NCBI GenBank assembly: GCA_021805545.1
Contig: JAJZFB010000076.1
Span: 1 to 36,683 of the forward strand
DNA: 36,683 nucleotides
Origin: Pseudomonadota bacterium
Lineage (GTDB): Bacteria; Pseudomonadota; Alphaproteobacteria; Acetobacterales; Acetobacteraceae
Direction of reading: 5' to 3'
This document shows positions 17,076 through 25,606 of the stretch, piece after piece (positions within the stretch are counted from its first letter, which is position 1; the number at the start of each line of letters is the position of its first letter). A model generated the notes under the pieces. The model was not told the DNA's origin and ran no database searches. It saw only the letters and a program-made list of their open reading frames with translations. A program made the position numbers and the translations under genes.

Positions 17076-17120
17076 GGCCCTATATAGGCGCGACTCGCGG
17101 ATTATGAAAGAGTGCCCGGC

Positions 17121-18023
17121 ATGACCCTGACCCCAGAACAGCGCGCCGAGATCGACGCCGCCCGCAATGCCACCCACGCCACGCTGCGCCCCACCGTAGC
17201 GGCGCTGGAGGAATATCTGTTCAAGCCCGTGCCGGTGCTGGACCACGGCTTTGTGCGGGTGGTGGATTATATGGGCGATGACAGTGCCGTGGTGCAGGCG
17301 GCCCGTGTTTCCTACGGGCGGGGCACGCGCAAGGCGCTGGAGGATGAGGGGCTGATCCGCTACCTCATGCGCCATTATCACTCCACGCCGTTTGAGATGT
17401 GCGAGATAAAATTCCACGTCAAACTGCCCATTTTCGTGGCGCGGCAATGGATCAGGCACCGCACGGCGAATGTGAACGAGTATTCCGCCCGCTATTCCAT
17501 TCTGGACAAGGATTTCTACCTGCCCGCCCCGGAGCAGCTTGCCGTGCAGTCCGCGGATAACAAGCAGGGCCGCGGCGCGGTGCTGGATGCCGCCACCGCC
17601 GCGCACGTGCTGCGCCTGCTGCGCGCGGATGCCGACCAGACCTACGCGCATTACGAGGAAATGCTGGGCGAGGATATTGGCCTGGCCCGTGAGCTGGCGC
17701 GGATGAATTTAACGCTGAACACCTACACGCAATGGTACTGGAAGACGGACCTGCACAATCTCTTCCACTTCCTGCGCCTGCGGGCCGATGCCCATGCGCA
17801 ATACGAAATCCGCGTGTACGCCGAAGCGATGCTGGACATGGTACAGGCCTGGGTGCCGCTCTCGTACAAGGCGTTCTGCGATTACCGGCTGGGCGCTGTG
17901 ACGTTTTCGGCCAAAATGGTGGAAATATTGCGGCGGATGCTGGCCGGCGAGGCCGTGGCCCAGGCCGGGTCGGGGCTGAGCAAGCGGGAATGGGCGGAAT
18001 TTATGGCGGCGCTAGGGCGGTAA
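17121..18023 (+). CDS. thyX: Flavin-dependent thymidylate synthase
   Basis: The 300-residue enzyme makes dTMP from dUMP using FAD, NADPH and methylene-folate. The ThyX motif [15 protein letters not shown] is at 112-126. [20 protein letters not shown] upstream and the C-terminal [18 protein letters not shown] region also fit the family. A GTG at 17112 would add three residues; ATG 17121 follows GAAAGAG by about 9 bases and is preferred. It stands alone, divergent from ssrA. Confidence 0.96.
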   Translation: MTLTPEQRAEIDAARNATHATLRPTVAALEEYLFKPVPVLDHGFVRVVDYMGDDSAVVQAARVSYGRGTRKALEDEGLIRYLMRHYHSTPFEMCEIKFHVKLPIFVARQWIRHRTANVNEYSARYSILDKDFYLPAPEQLAVQSADNKQGRGAVLDAATAAHVLRLLRADADQTYAHYEEMLGEDIGLARELARMNLTLNTYTQWYWKTDLHNLFHFLRLRADAHAQYEIRVYAEAMLDMVQAWVPLSYKAFCDYRLGAVTFSAKMVEILRRMLAGEAVAQAGSGLSKREWAEFMAALGR

Positions 18024-18054
18024 GCCGCCCGCGCGGGGCATGATCCGCTTTGTC

Positions 18055-18084
18055 TTGACTTCGCGGCTGGACCATTCGCATAGT
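18055..18084 (+). promoter_or_regulatory. Possible promoter of the amino-acid ABC operon
   Basis: TTGACT (18055-18060) and CATAGT (18079-18084) are 18 bases apart, about 118 bases before the binding-protein start. The -35 is strong and the -10 moderate. Confidence 0.45.
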
Positions 18085-18122
18085 GTTTCAGGGCAGGTAA
18101 TCAGCGCTTGGTTGCAAACACT

Positions 18123-18151
18123 CCAGAATATCCAGAGAATATCCAGAATAC
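18123..18151 (+). repeat. Three tandem CCAGAATAT-type repeats in the ABC operon leader
   Basis: CCAGAATAT (18123-18131), CCAGAGAATAT (18132-18142) and CCAGAATAC (18143-18151) lie head to tail between the likely promoter and the start codon. Iterated 9-11 base units of this kind can be regulator sites or a leader RNA element. No known binding consensus is recognised. Confidence 0.6.
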
Positions 18152-18201
18152 CGCGCAATTTCCTGCTTTTCAGGCCTAATTCGTCAAGAGGGGAGCCAAT
18201 C

Positions 18202-19011
18202 TTGAACAGAAAATCCTTTATCATGCTGCTCACGCCGCTGCTTTTTGGTTTGGTTCCCGCCGCGGTCCCGCACGCCGCCCGCGCGGCGGGCAGCACCAGC
18301 ATCGTTGTTGGGGCGGATACCACCTTTCCGCCATTCGAGACCGAGGTGGATGGTAAAGTCACCGGGTTTGATATCGACATGATCAAGGCCATCGCCAAAG
18401 CCGAAGGCCTGACGGTAACAATCAAAACCCTGCCCTTCGACGGCATCATTCCAAGCCTGCAAACAGGCGCGCTGGATGCCGCCGTGGCCGGCATCACAAT
18501 CAAATCCAGCCGGTTGCAGAATGTCGATTTCAGCGATGCCTATTATAAATCCGGCCTGTCCATCCTTGTCAAAAAAGGCTCGGACATCAAGGATTTCGCC
18601 GATTTGAAAGGGCATGTCGTCGCGACCAAGACAGCCACCTCATCGGCCGATTATCTGCAACAGCACGGCTTCGACATGAACCATGTCAAGCAGTTCCAGG
18701 ACATCGACTCCGCCTATGAAGCGCTGGAAACCGGCGGCGCGGACGCGGTGCTTTTCGACAATCCGGTCAACGTCAATTTCAAGACATTGCACCCTAATGT
18801 GAAAACCGTGGGGCCGTTGCTTACCGGCGAGTATTACGGGATCGCGATCAGCAAAAAACGCCCTGGCCTGGTGGCAAAAATCAACGCCGGCCTCGCCGCG
18901 ATCAAGAAAAATGGCGTTTATCACCAGCTGTTCGTGAAGTATTTTGGTGGAGATACCAGCGGCGCGGTGAATGGCGTCCTCAAGCCCGCCACTGTTGCGG
19001 TTTCCGACTGA
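18202..19011 (+). CDS. Polar amino-acid ABC transporter, periplasmic binding protein
   Basis: The 269-residue protein belongs to solute-binding family 3 (GlnH/HisJ-like). The start is a TTG at 18202, six bases after GAGGGGAG; an ATG at 18223 is the alternative. A signal peptide covers about residues 1-29 (MNRKSFIMLLTPLLFGL, ending HAARAA). The mature part shows GADTTFPPFE, GFDIDMIKAIA, PFDGIIPSLQTGALDAAVAG and the lobe-2 DSAYEALETGGADAVLFDNP. It should deliver a polar amino acid, perhaps glutamine, to the permease. The substrate cannot be told from sequence alone. Confidence 0.92.
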   Translation: MNRKSFIMLLTPLLFGLVPAAVPHAARAAGSTSIVVGADTTFPPFETEVDGKVTGFDIDMIKAIAKAEGLTVTIKTLPFDGIIPSLQTGALDAAVAGITIKSSRLQNVDFSDAYYKSGLSILVKKGSDIKDFADLKGHVVATKTATSSADYLQQHGFDMNHVKQFQDIDSAYEALETGGADAVLFDNPVNVNFKTLHPNVKTVGPLLTGEYYGIAISKKRPGLVAKINAGLAAIKKNGVYHQLFVKYFGGDTSGAVNGVLKPATVAVSD

Positions 19012-19077
19012 CCTCCGCCCCGGGGCCAATGCTGGCGGCCAAGCCGCCACAGCCACGCATGGTGCATGAGGCGCGAT

Positions 19078-19111
19078 TGCGTGAGGCGCGATGGAGCCCG
19101 CGCCTCACGCA
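19078..19111 (+). promoter_or_regulatory. 13-bp stem-loop between binding-protein and permease genes
   Basis: TGCGTGAGGCGCG (19078-19090) pairs perfectly with CGCGCCTCACGCA (19099-19111) around an 8-base loop. No T-run follows, so it is not a standard terminator. Its place after a binding-protein gene suits a 3' mRNA stabiliser that lets this subunit be made in excess, as in other ABC operons. The rest of the 244-base gap (19012-19255) has no gene I can support. Confidence 0.7.
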
Positions 19112-19255
19112 CATCATCGCGGCGGCCGGGCGCGCGGGCGCCCTGGCTTCAAACGTCTCGGCGCGCGCGTCATCCGGGCGGTTTTGCGCCCACCCGGCCA
19201 CGTTTGGCCGAGTCACGTATTTTCCATGGAATTCAAGCATAAGGTATGCTGCTTT

Positions 19256-19924
19256 ATGAATGTCGTCTGGGATAATCTTCCCGTCATTCTGGGAGGGCTG
19301 GCGCTAACCATCCAGTACTCAATCATCGCGATTATCCTGATGGTCGTCATCGGGCTGGTCGCGGCGCTCATGCGCCTGTCGAAACTGGCCCCCTTGCGGT
19401 GGATCGCCTCCGCCTATGTTGAGATGTTCCGGTCCACGCCGCTGCTGGTGCAGCTTTTCTTCATCGTTCTGGGCCTGCCGGCGATTCTGCCGCTCAACCA
19501 ATGGGTCGGGCAGCTCACCTACCCCATTGTAGCGGCGGCGCTCACGCTCAGCCTGAATGAAGGCGCTTACGTTACCGAAATTATCCGCGCGGGCATTCTG
19601 GGCGTGGACAAGGGGCAGAAGGAAGCGGCGCTGAGCGTCGGCATGACCGATTTTCAGACGATGCGCTACATCGTGCTGCCGCAAGCGTTCAAGCGGATGA
19701 TTCCGCCGCTGGTGAACCAGGCGGCGCAAACCATTAAGGACACATCACTTCTGGCCCCTGTTGGCGTGGCCGAGCTGGTTTACAAAGGCGAGATCGTGAT
19801 CGCCGCGACATTCGCCTCCTTCACAATCTGGACCTTGATCGCGGCCTTGTATTTCATCATCATCTTCTCCGTATCTAAATGCTCCGCCTATCTTGAGAGG
19901 AGGCTGCAAGTTGATAAGCGTTAA
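19256..19924 (+). CDS. Polar amino-acid ABC transporter, permease
   Basis: The 222-residue inner-membrane protein has about five hydrophobic helices (for example near 10-38, 60-80, 86-104, 150-165, 185-208). The ATPase-contact EAA loop is [19 protein letters not shown] then EAALSVGM. It belongs to the HisM/GlnP family. I start it at ATG 19256, ten bases after AAGG. An ATG at 19226 has no ribosome site and the longer open frame above it is low-quality coding sequence. The ATPase gene starts 14 bases inside its 3' end. Confidence 0.93.
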   Translation: MNVVWDNLPVILGGLALTIQYSIIAIILMVVIGLVAALMRLSKLAPLRWIASAYVEMFRSTPLLVQLFFIVLGLPAILPLNQWVGQLTYPIVAAALTLSLNEGAYVTEIIRAGILGVDKGQKEAALSVGMTDFQTMRYIVLPQAFKRMIPPLVNQAAQTIKDTSLLAPVGVAELVYKGEIVIAATFASFTIWTLIAALYFIIIFSVSKCSAYLERRLQVDKR

Positions 19925-20633
19925 GAACCTGCACAAATCCTTCGGCCACCACGAGATTCTGAAAGGCATCAGCAATCATGTGGAAGAGCAGGAGGTTGTT
20001 GTCGTCATCGGCCCGTCGGGCAGCGGCAAGAGCACGTTCCTGCGCTGCCTTAACGGGCTGGAGAGCCTGACCAGCGGCGAGATTGAAATTGCCGGGATGA
20101 ACCTGACCGGCCCGAAAACCGATATTCATAAATTACGCCAGCATGTCGGCATGGTGTTTCAGCAATTCAACCTGTTCAGGCATCTGACCATTTTGGAAAA
20201 CATCACCATCGGGCCGCGCAAGGTTAAAAAGCAGAGCACGGCGGAAGCAAACGCGATTGCGCGCGAGCTGCTGGCTAAAGTGGGGCTGCCCGGTAAAGAA
20301 CAGCGCTACCCGGACGAGCTTTCAGGCGGGCAGCAGCAGCGTGTTGCCATTGCCCGTGCCCTTGCGATGAAGCCGGATGTGATGCTGTTCGACGAGCCAA
20401 CCTCGGCGCTCGACCCCGAAATGGTGGGCGAGGTTCTTCAGGTGATGAAAAACCTTGCCATAGAGGGCATGACCATGGTTGTGGTGACCCATGAGATGGG
20501 GTTCGCGCGTGAAGTCGGCCACCGCGTGCTCTTCATGGATGAAGGCTATATCGTGGAAGAAGGCAAACCGTCCGATCTCTTCTCGAACCCGCAAATGGAG
20601 CGGACCAAGAGTTTTCTGGCGAAGGTTCTGTAG
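19911..20633 (+). CDS. Polar amino-acid ABC transporter, ATP-binding subunit
   Basis: The 240-residue ATPase has Walker [10 protein letters not shown] at 34-42, Q-loop QQF near 84-86, signature LSGGQQQR at 137-144, Walker [13 protein letters not shown] near 157-168 and switch histidine in VVVTHEMGF. It is of the GlnQ/HisP type. The start is a TTG at 19911 that sits 7 bases after a perfect AGGAGG inside the permease gene, which overrides the upstream in-frame TTG at 19893. It powers the transporter encoded by the two previous genes. Confidence 0.96.
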   Translation: MISVKNLHKSFGHHEILKGISNHVEEQEVVVVIGPSGSGKSTFLRCLNGLESLTSGEIEIAGMNLTGPKTDIHKLRQHVGMVFQQFNLFRHLTILENITIGPRKVKKQSTAEANAIARELLAKVGLPGKEQRYPDELSGGQQQRVAIARALAMKPDVMLFDEPTSALDPEMVGEVLQVMKNLAIEGMTMVVVTHEMGFAREVGHRVLFMDEGYIVEEGKPSDLFSNPQMERTKSFLAKVL

Positions 20634-20733
20634 GGCCTTACGGGCGGCCCGCCGCGGAGATGGAAATGAACCAAACCATGCCGGGGAGCGAGCGGGCTGC
20701 CTTGTCCTCGGCCACGCCCATGCTCGGCAAGGC

Positions 20734-20781
20734 TGGTATCGCGCGTGGGGCTGGCGGGGCGGCCACGCGCCAGGCATAAGC
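20734..20781 (+). repeat. 48-bp repeat, inverted copy of 8176-8223
   Basis: It is identical to the reverse complement of 8176-8223. It lies in the 244-base gap between the ABC ATPase gene and prpF, and four bases further on comes a CCAACGG palindrome. The remainder of the gap (20634-20733 and 20818-20877) shows no gene I can support. A 69-codon minus-strand frame spans it, but I do not recognise the product. Confidence 0.85.
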
Positions 20782-20784
20782 CTC

Positions 20785-20817
20785 ATACCAACGGGCATGC
20801 TCAATGACCGTTGGTAT
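20785..20817. repeat. CCAACGG palindrome with GCATGC loop
   Basis: ATACCAACGG (20785-20794) pairs perfectly with CCGTTGGTAT (20808-20817) around the 13-base loop gcatgctcaatga. The loop matches the reverse complement of the loop in the 16.6-kb copy except for its last base. The stem differs at one base pair (A-T here, G-C there after strand reversal), with both sides changed together. Confidence 0.85.
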
Positions 20818-20877
20818 AAGCCAGCCGGGGAATGGTTTTCCAAACACGCAACCAGCAAGCTGGCCGGTAGGAACCTG

Positions 20878-22059
20878 TTACCCGGCAAAGGGCACATGCA
20901 CCCAGCCGCTCATCAGCACGCGGGCGCTGCGGCTCATAACGGCTTTGCTCACCGCCCATTCGCCATTCACCAGCGCGGCCTTGGAGCCAACGCGCAGCGT
21001 GCCGGAGGGATGGCCAAAGCACACCGCCTCGCGCGCGCCCCCGCCAGCGGCCAGGTTCACCAGCGTGCCGGTAATGGCGGCGGCGGTGGCAATGGCAACC
21101 GAGGCCGTGCCCATCATGGCATGGTGCAGCTTGCCCATGGACATGGCGCGCACCAGCAAATCCACATCGCCCACGCCAATCTTCTTGCCGCTGGAGGCGG
21201 TGTAGTCCTTCGGCTTGGCCACCCAGGCGATTTTCGGCGTGTGCTGGCGCCCGGCGGCTTCCTCCGGCTTGGCGATCAGCCCCATTTTCACCGCGCCATA
21301 GGCGCGGATGGTCTCCAGTTTTTTCAGCGCCGCGGCATCGCTATTCACATTCTCCTGCAGCTCGGTGCCGGTGTACCCTAGCGCCCCGGCTTCCAGAAAA
21401 ATGGTGGGAATGCCGGAATTGATCATGGTCGCCTTGAAGGTGCCGATGCCGGGCACGTCCAGGTCATCCACCAGGTTGCCGGTGGGAAACAGCGCGCCGC
21501 CATCGCCTTCCTCGGCCGGGTCCATGAATTCCACCACAATCTCGGCGGCGGGGAAGGTCACGCCGTCCAGCTCGAAATCGCCGGTCTCCTGCACCTCGCC
21601 ATTGCTCATGGGCACATGGGCGATGATGGTTTTGCCGATATTGGCCTGCCAGATGCGGATGATGGCCACGCCATCCTTGGGCACGCGCGCGGCATCGGCC
21701 AGCCCGTTACGGATGGCAAACGGCCCCACCGCGGCGGAAAGATTGCCGCAATTACCGCTCCAATCCACAAACGCTGTGTCAATGGCAACCTGGCCGAACA
21801 GGTAATCCACATCATGGTCCGGCTTGGTGCTGCGGCTGATAATCACCGTCTTGCTGGTGCTGGAGGTTGCCGCACCCATGCCGTCAATCTGCTTGCCATA
21901 CGGGTCGGGGCTGCCGATCACGCGCATCAGCAGCGCATCGCGCGCCGGGCCGGGCACGCGCGCGGCCTCTGGCAGATCGGTGAGAGAGAAGAAAACGCCT
22001 TTGCTGGTGCCGCCGCGCATATAAGTGGCGGGAATTTTGATTTGGGGAGCGTGAGCCAT
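20878..22059 (-). CDS. prpF: 2-methylaconitate isomerase PrpF
   Basis: This 393-residue enzyme of the DapF-like fold isomerises the AcnD product so that a normal aconitase can hydrate it. Family features are PATYMRGGTSKGVFF at 11-25, IGSPDPYGKQIDGMG, DWSGNCGNLSAAVGPFA and the late GxREAVCFGHPSG region. The start ATG 22059 has AGGA about 8 bases upstream. It is downstream of acnD but behind a strong terminator-like hairpin, so its level may be set separately. Confidence 0.95.
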   Translation of the reverse strand: MAHAPQIKIPATYMRGGTSKGVFFSLTDLPEAARVPGPARDALLMRVIGSPDPYGKQIDGMGAATSSTSKTVIISRSTKPDHDVDYLFGQVAIDTAFVDWSGNCGNLSAAVGPFAIRNGLADAARVPKDGVAIIRIWQANIGKTIIAHVPMSNGEVQETGDFELDGVTFPAAEIVVEFMDPAEEGDGGALFPTGNLVDDLDVPGIGTFKATMINSGIPTIFLEAGALGYTGTELQENVNSDAAALKKLETIRAYGAVKMGLIAKPEEAAGRQHTPKIAWVAKPKDYTASSGKKIGVGDVDLLVRAMSMGKLHHAMMGTASVAIATAAAITGTLVNLAAGGGAREAVCFGHPSGTLRVGSKAALVNGEWAVSKAVMSRSARVLMSGWVHVPFAG

Positions 22060-22085
22060 GACGAAATCCTGTTTTTATGTCTTGT

Positions 22086-22151
22086 AAAAAGCGAAGGCGC
22101 CCGCTCTTGATTTGAGCGCGCATCTATAGATGCGCTAGGCGGCGCCTTCGC
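22086..22151 (-). terminator. Branched terminator-like structure between acnD and prpF
   Basis: An 11-bp perfect outer stem (22091-22101 with 22141-22151) encloses two further hairpins: CGCTC-ttgattt-GAGCG at 22102-22118 and CGCATC-tata-GATGCG at 22119-22134. On the minus strand the outer stem is followed at once by five Ts (22090-22086). The RNA would be a three-way junction ending in a U-tract, just after acnD and before prpF. It can work as a partial terminator; the branched form is unusual. Confidence 0.75.
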
Positions 22152-22159
22152 AATGAACC

Positions 22160-24763
22160 TTACGAGGCCTGAGAAACCGCGCTGGCTTCCAGGAAGTCCT
22201 GGGCGAAGCGCTGCAGCACGCCGCCGGCATCGTAGATGGACACTTCCTCCGCCGTATCCAGGCGGCAGGTCACGGGCACTTCCACCGTGCTGCCATCGCG
22301 GCGGTGAACCACCAGGGTGAGATCGGCACGCGGCTTGCGCGCGCCAATCACGTCGTAAGTCTCCGTGCCATCCAGCCCCAGCGTCAGGCGGTTGGTGCCG
22401 GGCTTGAACTCCAGCGGCAGCACACCCATGCCGATGAGGTTGGTGCGGTGGATGCGCTCGAAGCCCTCGGCCACAATGGCCTCCACACCCGCCAGGCGCA
22501 CGCCCTTGGCCGCCCAGTCGCGCGAGGAACCCTGGCCGTAATCGGCACCCGCCACAATAATCAGCGGCTGCTTGCGGTTCATGTAGGTCTCAATCGCCTC
22601 CCACATGCGCATCACCTTGCCTTCCGGCTCCACGCGGGCCAGCGAGCCTTTCTTCACGCTGCCATCCTGGTTGCGGCACATTTCGTTCAGCAGCGTGGGG
22701 TTGGCGAAGGTGGCGCGCTGCGCGGTGAGGTGGTCGCCGCGATGCGTGGCGTAGGAGTTATAATCCTCCTCCGGCAAGCCCATTTTGTGCAAATACTCGC
22801 CCGCCGCGCTGTCACCCATAATGGCGTTGGAAGGCGAAAGATGGTCGGTGGTGATGTTGTCGCCCAGCACGGCCAGGGGGCGCATGCCCTTCAGCGTGCG
22901 TTCACCGGCCAGCGCGCCCTCCCAGTAAGGCGGGCGGCGTATATAGGTGCTCTGCGGGCGCCAATCGTAAAGCGGGCTAACCTGCTTGCGCGCGCCGCGC
23001 TTGCCGAACATCGGCTCGTACACGTTGCGGAACTGCTCCGGCTTCACCGAGCTGCCCACCACCGCGTCGATTTCCTCGTCCGACGGCCAAAGATCCTTCA
23101 GGCGGATTTCCTTGCCACTTGCATCCACGCCCAGCACATCACGCTCGATATCGAAACGGATAGTGCCGGCGATGGCATAGGCCACCACCAGCGGCGGCGA
23201 GGCCAGGAAGGCCTGCTTGGCATAGGGGTGGATACGGCCATCGAAATTGCGGTTACCGGAGAGCACGGCGGTTGCGTACAAATCGCGGTCGATGATCTCC
23301 TGCTGGATCTTCGGGTCCAGCGCACCGGACATGCCGTTACAGGTGGTGCAGGCAAACGCCACAATGCCGAAGCCGAGTTTTTCCAGCTCGGCGGTCAGCC
23401 CCGCCTCGTCCAGATACAGCGCCACGGCCTTGGAGCCAGGCGCCAGCGAGGATTTAACCCACGGCTTACGCACCAGCCCGGCGCGGTTGGCGTTACGCGC
23501 CAGCAGCCCGGCGGCAATAACGTTACGCGGGTTGGAGGTATTGGTGCAGCTGGTAATGGCGGCGATAATCACGGCGCCATCGGGCATCTGGCCCGGCGTC
23601 TCGGTCCAGGGCGCGGCAATGCCGCTGCTGGCCAGGTCGCTCACCGGCAGGCGGCGATGCGGGTTGGAGGGGCCAGCCAGCGTGCGCACCACGCTGGAGA
23701 GGTCGAATGTCAGCACACGCTCATATTCCACCTTGCTCAAGCTGTCAGACCACAGCCCGGCAGTGCGGGCGTAGTTCTCCACCAGCTTCACCTGCGCATC
23801 CTCGCGGCCTGTCAGGCGCAGATACGCGATGGTCTGCTGGTCGATGGAGAACATCGCCGCCGTGGCGCCATATTCCGGCGCCATGTTGGAGATGGTGGCG
23901 CGGTCGCCCAGCGTCAGGCTGGACGCGCCTTCGCCGTAAAACTCCAGGTAAGCGCCAACAACTTTCTGCTTGCGCAGGAACTCGGTCAGGCTCAGCACGA
24001 TGTCGGTTGCCGTAATGCCGGGCTGGCGCTTGCCGGTCAGCTCCACGCCGATAATATCCGGCAGGCGCATCCACGAGGCGCGGCCGAGCATCACGTTCTC
24101 GGCTTCCAGCCCGCCCACGCCGATGGCGATAACGCCCAGCGCATCCACATGCGGGGTATGGCTGTCCGTGCCCACCAGCGTATCGGGGAAGGCCACGCCG
24201 TCCTTGGTGAAGATCACGGGCGACATGCGCTCCAGGTTGATCTGGTGCATGATGCCGTTACCGGCGGGCACCACGTCCATATTGTCGAACGCGTCCTTGG
24301 TCCAGTCGATAAAGTGGAAGCGGTCCTCGTTGCGGCGGTCCTCGATGGCGCGGTTGAGCGCAAACGCATCCTTCTCGAACCCGCCATGCTCCACGGCCAG
24401 CGAGTGATCGACGATGAGCTGCACCGGCACCACCGGATTCACCTTGGCCGGGTCGCCGCCTTTACCGGCAATGGCGTCGCGCAGGCCAGCAAGGTCCACC
24501 AGCGCGGTCTGCCCCAGAATATCGTGGCACACCACGCGCGCAGGGTACCAGGGGAAGTCGATGTCGCGCTTACGCTCGATGAGCTGCTTCAGCGCATCGG
24601 TCAGCAAAGCGGGTTCGCAGCGGCGCACCAGGTTTTCCGCCAGCACGCGCGAGGTATAGGGCAGCGTATCATAGGCGCCGGGCTTGATCGCCTCCACGGC
24701 CTCGCTTGCGTCGAAATAATCCAGGCCGGTGCCGGGAAGCTGCTTGCGGTATTTTGTGTTCAT
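22160..24763 (-). CDS. acnD: Fe/S-dependent 2-methylisocitrate dehydratase AcnD
   Basis: The 867-residue aconitase-superfamily enzyme dehydrates 2-methylcitrate in propionate breakdown. The N-terminus MNTKYRKQLPGTGLDYFD and PGAYDTLPYTSRVLAENL are characteristic of AcnD rather than AcnA. The cluster cysteines appear in SCTNTSNPRNV near residue 405 and ACTTCNGMSG near 470. The swivel domain holds GADYGQGSSRDWAAKG. The start ATG overlaps the gntR stop by 4 bases and follows AGGA. With PrpF it replaces the cluster-free PrpD route. The PrpB and PrpC partners are not in the window. Confidence 0.96.
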   Translation of the reverse strand: MNTKYRKQLPGTGLDYFDASEAVEAIKPGAYDTLPYTSRVLAENLVRRCEPALLTDALKQLIERKRDIDFPWYPARVVCHDILGQTALVDLAGLRDAIAGKGGDPAKVNPVVPVQLIVDHSLAVEHGGFEKDAFALNRAIEDRRNEDRFHFIDWTKDAFDNMDVVPAGNGIMHQINLERMSPVIFTKDGVAFPDTLVGTDSHTPHVDALGVIAIGVGGLEAENVMLGRASWMRLPDIIGVELTGKRQPGITATDIVLSLTEFLRKQKVVGAYLEFYGEGASSLTLGDRATISNMAPEYGATAAMFSIDQQTIAYLRLTGREDAQVKLVENYARTAGLWSDSLSKVEYERVLTFDLSSVVRTLAGPSNPHRRLPVSDLASSGIAAPWTETPGQMPDGAVIIAAITSCTNTSNPRNVIAAGLLARNANRAGLVRKPWVKSSLAPGSKAVALYLDEAGLTAELEKLGFGIVAFACTTCNGMSGALDPKIQQEIIDRDLYATAVLSGNRNFDGRIHPYAKQAFLASPPLVVAYAIAGTIRFDIERDVLGVDASGKEIRLKDLWPSDEEIDAVVGSSVKPEQFRNVYEPMFGKRGARKQVSPLYDWRPQSTYIRRPPYWEGALAGERTLKGMRPLAVLGDNITTDHLSPSNAIMGDSAAGEYLHKMGLPEEDYNSYATHRGDHLTAQRATFANPTLLNEMCRNQDGSVKKGSLARVEPEGKVMRMWEAIETYMNRKQPLIIVAGADYGQGSSRDWAAKGVRLAGVEAIVAEGFERIHRTNLIGMGVLPLEFKPGTNRLTLGLDGTETYDVIGARKPRADLTLVVHRRDGSTVEVPVTCRLDTAEEVSIYDAGGVLQRFAQDFLEASAVSQAS

Positions 24764-25458
24764 GTGCGCTTTTCCTGTGGAATTTGCCGTTCGATGTTAA
24801 GGCGGGAGGTCCGTATGTGGCGGCGCATCAGCATTTCCGCCAGTTCACCATCGCCCTCGGCAATGGCGTCCAGAATACGGTGATGTTCGGCAAAAGCCTG
24901 GGCGGGCCGGTTGGGCAATGCCGAATGCTGGATACGGTACATGCGGGCGAGCTGGTACAGCTCATCGCAGAGCAGGCGGATGAGCATCTTGCTCCCGCTG
25001 CCCTGAACGATACGGTAATGAAAATCGAAATCGCCTTCCTGCAGGTAATAGCCGCGCCCGGCCTGAAAGGCCTCGTCGCGCTCATGCGCGCGCAGCACGC
25101 CGCGCAGCGCCTCCACCTGCTCCGGCGCCATACGCTCCGCCGCCAGGCGGCAGGCCAGGCCTTCGAGCGATTCACGAATTTCGTAAAGCTCCGCCAGCTC
25201 CTGGCGGCTGAGTGAAACAACGCGCGCGCCGACATGCGGCACGCGCACCAGCAGCTTCTGCCCTTCCAGCCGGTTCAGCGCCTCGCGCAGCGGGCCGCGG
25301 CTAATGCCATAGGCGCGCGCCAGCTCAGGCTCGGAAATTTTGCTGCCCGGCGCGATCTCACCCTTCACGATGGCCGCCTGGAGCTGCCGCAGCACCTGGA
25401 AGGTGAGGGTCTCACCTTCCAGGGCGCCGTTGGCCTGTAATGGCTGGGTCTTTTGCAT
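24760..25458 (-). CDS. GntR-family (FadR subfamily) regulator, probably of the acnD-prpF operon
   Basis: The 232-residue protein has an N-terminal winged helix with the GntR signature ISEPELARAYGISRGPLREALNRLE at about 42-66 (shown in part by its key residues). An all-helical FCD ligand domain follows, with the metal-site residues D..H (DFDFHYRI) and a later EHHRILDAI. It overlaps acnD by 4 bases, so it is co-transcribed and likely senses methylcitrate or a related acid to control this operon and itself. The ligand is inference from context. Confidence 0.92.
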   Translation of the reverse strand: MQKTQPLQANGALEGETLTFQVLRQLQAAIVKGEIAPGSKISEPELARAYGISRGPLREALNRLEGQKLLVRVPHVGARVVSLSRQELAELYEIRESLEGLACRLAAERMAPEQVEALRGVLRAHERDEAFQAGRGYYLQEGDFDFHYRIVQGSGSKMLIRLLCDELYQLARMYRIQHSALPNRPAQAFAEHHRILDAIAEGDGELAEMLMRRHIRTSRLNIERQIPQEKRT

Positions 25459-25460
25459 AA

Positions 25461-25529
25461 TGTCGACAGATGCCGTATAAATTCTGGATAAACTGGCAAT
25501 TTGCTAGGCCAAATTCGCCCAACTGTCAA
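25461..25529 (-). promoter_or_regulatory. Promoter and possible operator of the gntR-acnD-prpF operon
   Basis: On the minus strand a perfect TTGACA (25529-25524) is 17 bases from a weak TAGCAA (25506-25501). A palindromic TGTCGACA (25468-25461) sits three bases before the gntR start codon and could be an autoregulatory site. The remaining spacer to 25606 shows nothing else. Confidence 0.4.
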
Positions 25530-25606
25530 CAATACGGCCTTGCGGCAACGCGCTGCGCCATTTTGGGGCCATACCACGGCGCCGCGTAAACATTCTCATT
25601 AATTCA

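Noticed and set aside
18040-18201. Longer start for the amino-acid binding protein
   Set aside because: It would include the promoter and the tandem repeats; a strong ribosome site and a normal signal peptide start at 18202.
20638-20847. 69-codon minus-strand frame between the ABC ATPase gene and prpF
   Set aside because: It spans the 48-bp repeat and a palindrome and matches no family I know. It may be the tail of a lost gene, but I cannot support it.
22304-24883. 859-codon open frame opposite acnD
   Set aside because: It is His/Arg/Gln-rich with no family motifs and is fully antisense to a well-supported enzyme gene. Such frames are common in GC-rich DNA.
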